Of a stretch of DNA of 6,987 nucleotides, positions 4,468 to 6,987 are shown one piece after another. Positions within the stretch are counted from its first letter, which is position 1; every line of letters begins with the position of its first letter. Origin of the DNA: a bacterium (lineage in GTDB: Bacteria > Babelota > Babeliae > Babelales > CAIQNR01); contig CANNBR010000046.1 in the NCBI GenBank assembly GCA_947502805.1, positions 1-6,987 on the forward strand, in the 5' to 3' direction. The notes under the pieces were generated by a model that saw only the letters and a program-made list of their open reading frames with translations, did not search any database and was not told where the DNA came from. The position numbers were made by a program, and so were the translations under genes.

Positions 4468-6010
4468 TATACTGTGTTTTTTAACAGTACTGCTTTGCAC
4501 CCAAACATTCATTAAGGCTATAGATCAAGCAATACGATACCCAGATACTGACCCTCACGCTGACAATCTTGCAGATAAACAAGAAGCAGAAAGACAAGAA
4601 GCAGCAAGAGCAGAAGAAGCAGAAAGACAAGAAGAAGCAAGAGCAGAAGCAGCAGAACGTAAAAGACAAGCACTTCTTAATCAAAATGAACAACCTACTA
4701 CCGCAAAAAACCCATCAGGTGGCCCAGAAAACCAATCAGGTGGCACCGCTACTCCTGTTGGAATTGATGCAACTAATAGAGAACCAAAAGCACTTGGAGA
4801 CGGCCGACGAAATTTTGATGACCTAGGAAATAAAAAAAATCCCGAATCACCCGCTGAAAAAGAAGCCGAAGCCAAAAGAGTCACAGCCGAAAGAGTCGAA
4901 AGAGCCAAAGCCGAAAATGAAAAAATCACTTCATTATATAGTAAAGCTAAAGCAGAAATAGCAGAGATGGAAGTACAAATAAACGATGCTCTTAATAATG
5001 CAAAAATTGCGACCTTTGATGATACAAATGAAAAGATAAAGAAACCTTATGCAGCATTTGAAACGGCAAAAAAGGCGCTGCAAAAAAAGCTTGCCGAAGG
5101 CTTTAGAACTGACATAAAAAAAATTAAAGACTTTAGAACTGACAAAGAAGAATTTCAAGACTTTAGAACTGACAAAGAAGAATTTCAAGAATTTAAAAAA
5201 CTTAAAAATTTTAAAGAACTTGAAAAATTAAAAAATGCCCTTATTGAATCGATCAAAGTTAACAAACTCTCTAAAACTGCTAAAAGTAATTGGAAAAAAC
5301 TACAAACATTTGATGTAAAATTAAAAAAGGCACAAGCAAAAGCAGAAAAAATTAAAACTAAAAATAAAAAACTATTAACTACTGAATTAACTGATCCAGT
5401 AAGTAATGACCGTACTAATATCAATACAGAACTCGAGAAAATAATAACGATGGATTCTAAAAAACTCAGCAATACTGAAAAACTTATCTTACTAAAAACT
5501 ACTGGATTTTTTAGTAGTGATTTACCCCAAAAGAGATCATTTGAACGCATATTTGACGAAATAAATACTAAACTAGACGATTTAAAGGATCGTGAAACGC
5601 CTAAAGCTATTAAAGCTAGGGAAGCAAAAGCAGAAAAAGCAAAAGCAGCAGAAAAAGCAGAAAAAGCAGAAAAAGCAAAAGCAGCAGCAGAAGCAGAAAA
5701 AGCACTTATTACTGATACCAAACTTCTCACGCCAGATCAAATAACTGAGATAAGCAATCTCATTAAGAGCAACAAAGCCGTCAATTACTACATAAGAAAC
5801 TATCTTAATAAAAACTATAACGAAGTAATTTTAAAAGCATTAAGCGAAAAAACGCCTTCTGAAACATTAAACCTTAAAAATCTAATCAACGTTATCAATC
5901 CTCCTCGCGACCAGGCAAATAAAGATCTATCAGTTGAAACGCTCTTTAAAGCGCAAGGTCTGATTTTTAAACAAGCAGAGAGCCTAGGGATTAAGATACC
6001 AAGTATTTAA
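4457..6010 (+). CDS. Exported Lys/Glu/Ala-rich coiled-coil protein of unknown function
   Basis: I do not recognise a named family in these 517 residues. A typical Sec signal peptide opens the protein: MKKN, a hydrophobic core ILCFLTVLLCTQTF, and a likely cut after IKA (residue 21). The Cys residues are not in a lipobox, so a periplasmic or secreted protein is more likely than a lipoprotein. Next come an 11-residue Glu/Ala/Arg repeat (43-64), a Pro/Gly/Asn-rich linker (78-130), long charged helices (130-310) including a 10-residue repeat FRTDKEEFQ[D/E] (216-245), and an Ala/Glu/Lys tract (389-416). A less repetitive C-terminal part (417-517, LLTPDQITEISNLIKSNKAV onward) may be the folded domain. 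The architecture suggests a fibrous, surface or host-facing protein, but that is inference. It has its own promoter and a strong terminator at 6052-6088. Confidence 0.9.
   Translation: MKKNILCFLTVLLCTQTFIKAIDQAIRYPDTDPHADNLADKQEAERQEAARAEEAERQEEARAEAAERKRQALLNQNEQPTTAKNPSGGPENQSGGTATPVGIDATNREPKALGDGRRNFDDLGNKKNPESPAEKEAEAKRVTAERVERAKAENEKITSLYSKAKAEIAEMEVQINDALNNAKIATFDDTNEKIKKPYAAFETAKKALQKKLAEGFRTDIKKIKDFRTDKEEFQDFRTDKEEFQEFKKLKNFKELEKLKNALIESIKVNKLSKTAKSNWKKLQTFDVKLKKAQAKAEKIKTKNKKLLTTELTDPVSNDRTNINTELEKIITMDSKKLSNTEKLILLKTTGFFSSDLPQKRSFERIFDEINTKLDDLKDRETPKAIKAREAKAEKAKAAEKAEKAEKAKAAAEAEKALITDTKLLTPDQITEISNLIKSNKAVNYYIRNYLNKNYNEVILKALSEKTPSETLNLKNLINVINPPRDQANKDLSVETLFKAQGLIFKQAESLGIKIPSI
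4583..4648 (+). repeat. 33-bp tandem repeat, two units, within the secreted-protein gene
   Basis: Two adjacent units encode EAERQEAARAE and EAERQEEARAE (residues 43-64) and differ at one base (gca versus gaa). A partial third unit begins AAERKRQ. The 11-residue period is compatible with an extended helix or coiled coil. Confidence 0.85.
5102..5191 (+). repeat. 30-bp tandem repeat, three units, within the secreted-protein gene
   Basis: Three in-frame units encode FRTDIKKIKD, FRTDKEEFQD and FRTDKEEFQE (residues 216-245). In the phase 5131-5190 the second and third units are identical over 30 bp; the first has diverged after the shared ctttagaactgaca. This is a recent in-frame duplication that adds 10 residues per copy. 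Confidence 0.9.
5621..5704 (+). repeat. Low-complexity Ala/Glu/Lys tract in the secreted-protein gene
   Basis: Residues 389-416 are built almost only from Glu, Ala and Lys (repeated AEKA and KAAE words), encoded by irregular gca/gaa/aaa triplets. It should form a rigid helix. Short triplet repeats of this sort make the tract prone to in-frame length change. Confidence 0.8.
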
Positions 6011-6051
6011 GAAGGAAACTCTGGCGCATAAAACTACATTGTAATTTTTGA

Positions 6052-6094
6052 AAATAAGAAAGGGGTGATGAACACCCCTTTCTTATTTGATTTT
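6052..6094. terminator. Strong bidirectional terminator between convergent genes
   Basis: A perfect 16-bp stem (6052-6067 with 6073-6088) encloses the 5-nt loop ATGAA. The core is AAAGGGGTG/CACCCCTTT, flanked by A/T pairs that supply T runs on both strands. It lies 41 bp after the stop of the plus-strand secreted-protein gene and 18 bp beyond the end of the minus-strand gene at 6107, so it serves both. Confidence 0.93.
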
Positions 6095-6106
6095 AAAAAA
6101 AACTTT

Positions 6107-6553
6107 CTAATTACTCTTTGCTTTTTTATCAGGCTTCCAATTTTTCAAAAGCTCTTTAAAAAGAACTTCCTGAGGATTTTCTTTAGGATGCGATTCAAGG
6201 CGATGAGAAGCCTTTTCTATGCTCGATTGTATCATGGAGGAATTGCATATGTTGCCATCGATGTGATCAAGCGCAGGCATCAATTTTTTTTCAGCAATAT
6301 TTTTAAGTGCTTGTTCGCTAATTGCTTCTTGCAACAAACTCTCAAGAAGGGTCAAGAAATCGACAACGCTGTATTGCAACTCTTCGTTGGTGGTAAGGGC
6401 TTTATTCTTGATTGCTTGTTGCATCTCCTCTTTAAGTCCTTTATGCAGTGCTTGCACGATGAGCTTTTTGAGTCGTTCTGGCTCGTTTTCCAACAGCCAT
6501 TGCATGAGATACAGAAGCTCGTAAGAAATAGTTAGTTGATTATTGGTTACCAT
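6107..6553 (-). CDS. Helical protein of unknown function, downstream of hspR
   Basis: I do not recognise a family for this 148-residue protein. It has no signal peptide or membrane segment. Its sequence reads as a run of amphipathic helices: SYELLYLMQWLLENEPERLKK, then EEMQQAIKNKAL, LQYSVVDFLTLLESLLQEAI and ALKNIAEKKLMPALDHI, with a charged tail ending KKAKSN. A cytosolic helical bundle is likely. The start is well fixed: AGGAGG lies 4 nt before the ATG and an in-frame TGA lies just upstream. It is the last gene of a minus-strand group behind an HspR-like regulator, so it may share its control, and a stress or chaperone link is possible but unproven. The opposite strand also has a long open frame here, but without a ribosome binding site and with Phe/Leu-rich shadow composition. 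Confidence 0.8.
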   Translation of the reverse strand: MVTNNQLTISYELLYLMQWLLENEPERLKKLIVQALHKGLKEEMQQAIKNKALTTNEELQYSVVDFLTLLESLLQEAISEQALKNIAEKKLMPALDHIDGNICNSSMIQSSIEKASHRLESHPKENPQEVLFKELLKNWKPDKKAKSN

Positions 6554-6633
6554 GGTACCTCCTCATCTTCGCTTTGCTTATGTTTCTTCTGACGGTGCAG
6601 GGTTTTACGATTACTCTCACCTAAATGTACCAT
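6547..6633 (-). CDS. Possible 28-codon ORF bridging hspR and the helical protein gene
   Basis: An ATG 3 nt after the hspR stop opens a frame of 28 codons rich in Lys, His, Arg and Glu. It ends with TGG TAA overlapping the ATG of the next gene, a layout typical of translational coupling. There is no clear ribosome binding site of its own; the gene would depend on ribosomes leaving hspR. The frame could equally be chance in an 83-bp spacer. No function can be suggested. Confidence 0.3.
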   Translation of the reverse strand: MVHLGESNRKTLHRQKKHKQSEDEEVPW

Positions 6634-6636
6634 CAG

Positions 6637-6987
6637 TTATTCTTCGTAATCTATATCCCAGTTAAATTCAGTCTGTTCTTCTGTTGTTTCCTCTGTTGAT
6701 TCAACATGGGGAGAAAGTGTACTTTTAGTTTTTATTTTCACAAGTTGTTGCACGCTTGATTTGATAACTTCTTTTTGAAGGGTCTCTTCTTTTTGAAGTT
6801 CGTTGCTGGTTTGGTCAAAGATGCGGTTCATATCTTTTTGCATTTTTTTAATCTGCTTTTGGAGCTTAAGAGCCATTTGGACCCCCGCAAGGTTGATACC
6901 AAGCTTATGAGTCAGGTAGATGATCTGTTCAAGCCTATCAACATCTTCCTCAGAAAATAAACGAGTATTGCCTTCAGAGCGCTTAGG
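6637..6987 (-). CDS. hspR: MerR-family regulator, HspR-like (partial, N-terminus outside window)
   Basis: The minus strand is open from the window edge for 116 codons to TAA at 6637-6639. It begins PKRSEGNTRLFSEEDVDRLEQI, the wing and second helix of a MerR DNA-binding domain. YLTHKLGINLAGVQMALKL follows; the LGxNLAGV segment is typical of HspR, the repressor of dnaK/clpB/hsp20-type heat-shock genes. Next comes a dimerisation helix (LQKQIKKMQKDMNRIF). After that lies a low-complexity Glu/Thr tail ending FNWDIDYEE, longer and more acidic than I would expect for the family. The first helix-turn-helix is cut off by the window edge. No Cys ligands of metal-sensing MerR proteins are visible. A neighbouring chaperone gene beyond the edge would support the name; GlnR/TnrA-like or other MerR proteins are the alternative. 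Confidence 0.8.
   Translation of the reverse strand, partial: PKRSEGNTRLFSEEDVDRLEQIIYLTHKLGINLAGVQMALKLQKQIKKMQKDMNRIFDQTSNELQKEETLQKEVIKSSVQQLVKIKTKSTLSPHVESTEETTEEQTEFNWDIDYEE

Noticed and set aside
5185..5730. Minus-strand open frame of 181 codons rich in Ser, Phe and Ala
   Set aside because: It is the antisense of the Lys/Glu/Ala repeats of the secreted protein; such low-complexity DNA lacks stops on the other strand by composition alone.
6065..6535. Plus-strand open frame of 156 codons opposite the helical protein gene
   Set aside because: It starts within the loop side of the two-way terminator, has no ribosome binding site and has Phe/Leu-rich antisense composition. The minus-strand frame has a strong ribosome binding site and a natural helical sequence.

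Overview
The window is AT-rich and carries ordinary bacterial housekeeping genes: the end of ftsK, maf, spoVG, tRNA-Gln, rsmH, murF and an hspR-like MerR regulator. It also carries a secreted Lys/Glu/Ala-rich protein of unknown function. Gene orientation changes several times, murF precedes rsmH, the regulators are isolated from their usual clusters, and there are dispersed short palindromic elements. Together these suggest a small, rearranged genome of a host-associated or candidate-phylum bacterium. A member of Babelota/Dependentiae (TM6) is my best guess. It rests on overall gene style and was not tested, so treat the taxonomy as weak.

Layout, left to right. Positions 1-156 are the 3' end of ftsK (+), its DNA-reading gamma domain. 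A palindromic repeat element follows at 177-253, then a divergent maf (322-933, +). Bases 934-1075 hold no gene, only a degenerate copy of the same element between imperfect direct repeats. A strong two-way terminator (1076-1102) separates maf from a minus-strand unit: a promoter at 1574-1602, spoVG (1193-1510), then tRNA-Gln(TTG) (1109-1182) only 10 nt after the spoVG stop. Upstream of that, murF and rsmH form a tight minus-strand pair (3900 to 1606, 3 nt apart). The best murF start is 17 codons inside the longest reading frame.

The gene-free stretch 3952-4456 is the most structured part of the window. It holds a possible murF promoter and a 108-bp direct repeat in two copies (4099-4206 and 4360-4467). 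Each copy contains a promoter, a ribosome binding site and the first codons of a gene. Between the copies lie a full palindromic element (4211-4288) and an orphan terminator. Only the second copy leads into a full gene, the exported coiled-coil protein at 4457-6010. The first looks like the surviving head of a lost paralogue, interrupted by the palindromic element five codons after its ATG.

The right end is a minus-strand group converging on the secreted-protein gene across a 16-bp two-way terminator (6052-6088). It consists of the C-terminal part of an HspR-like repressor (6637-6987, cut by the window edge), a possible 28-codon ORF, and an unrecognised 148-residue helical protein (6107-6553). 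rsmH and murF serve ribosome maturation and peptidoglycan synthesis, and FtsK serves chromosome segregation. I see no defence, secretion-apparatus or biosynthetic system here. The points most worth following are the duplicated gene-head cassette, the palindromic element family and the repeat-expanding secreted protein.
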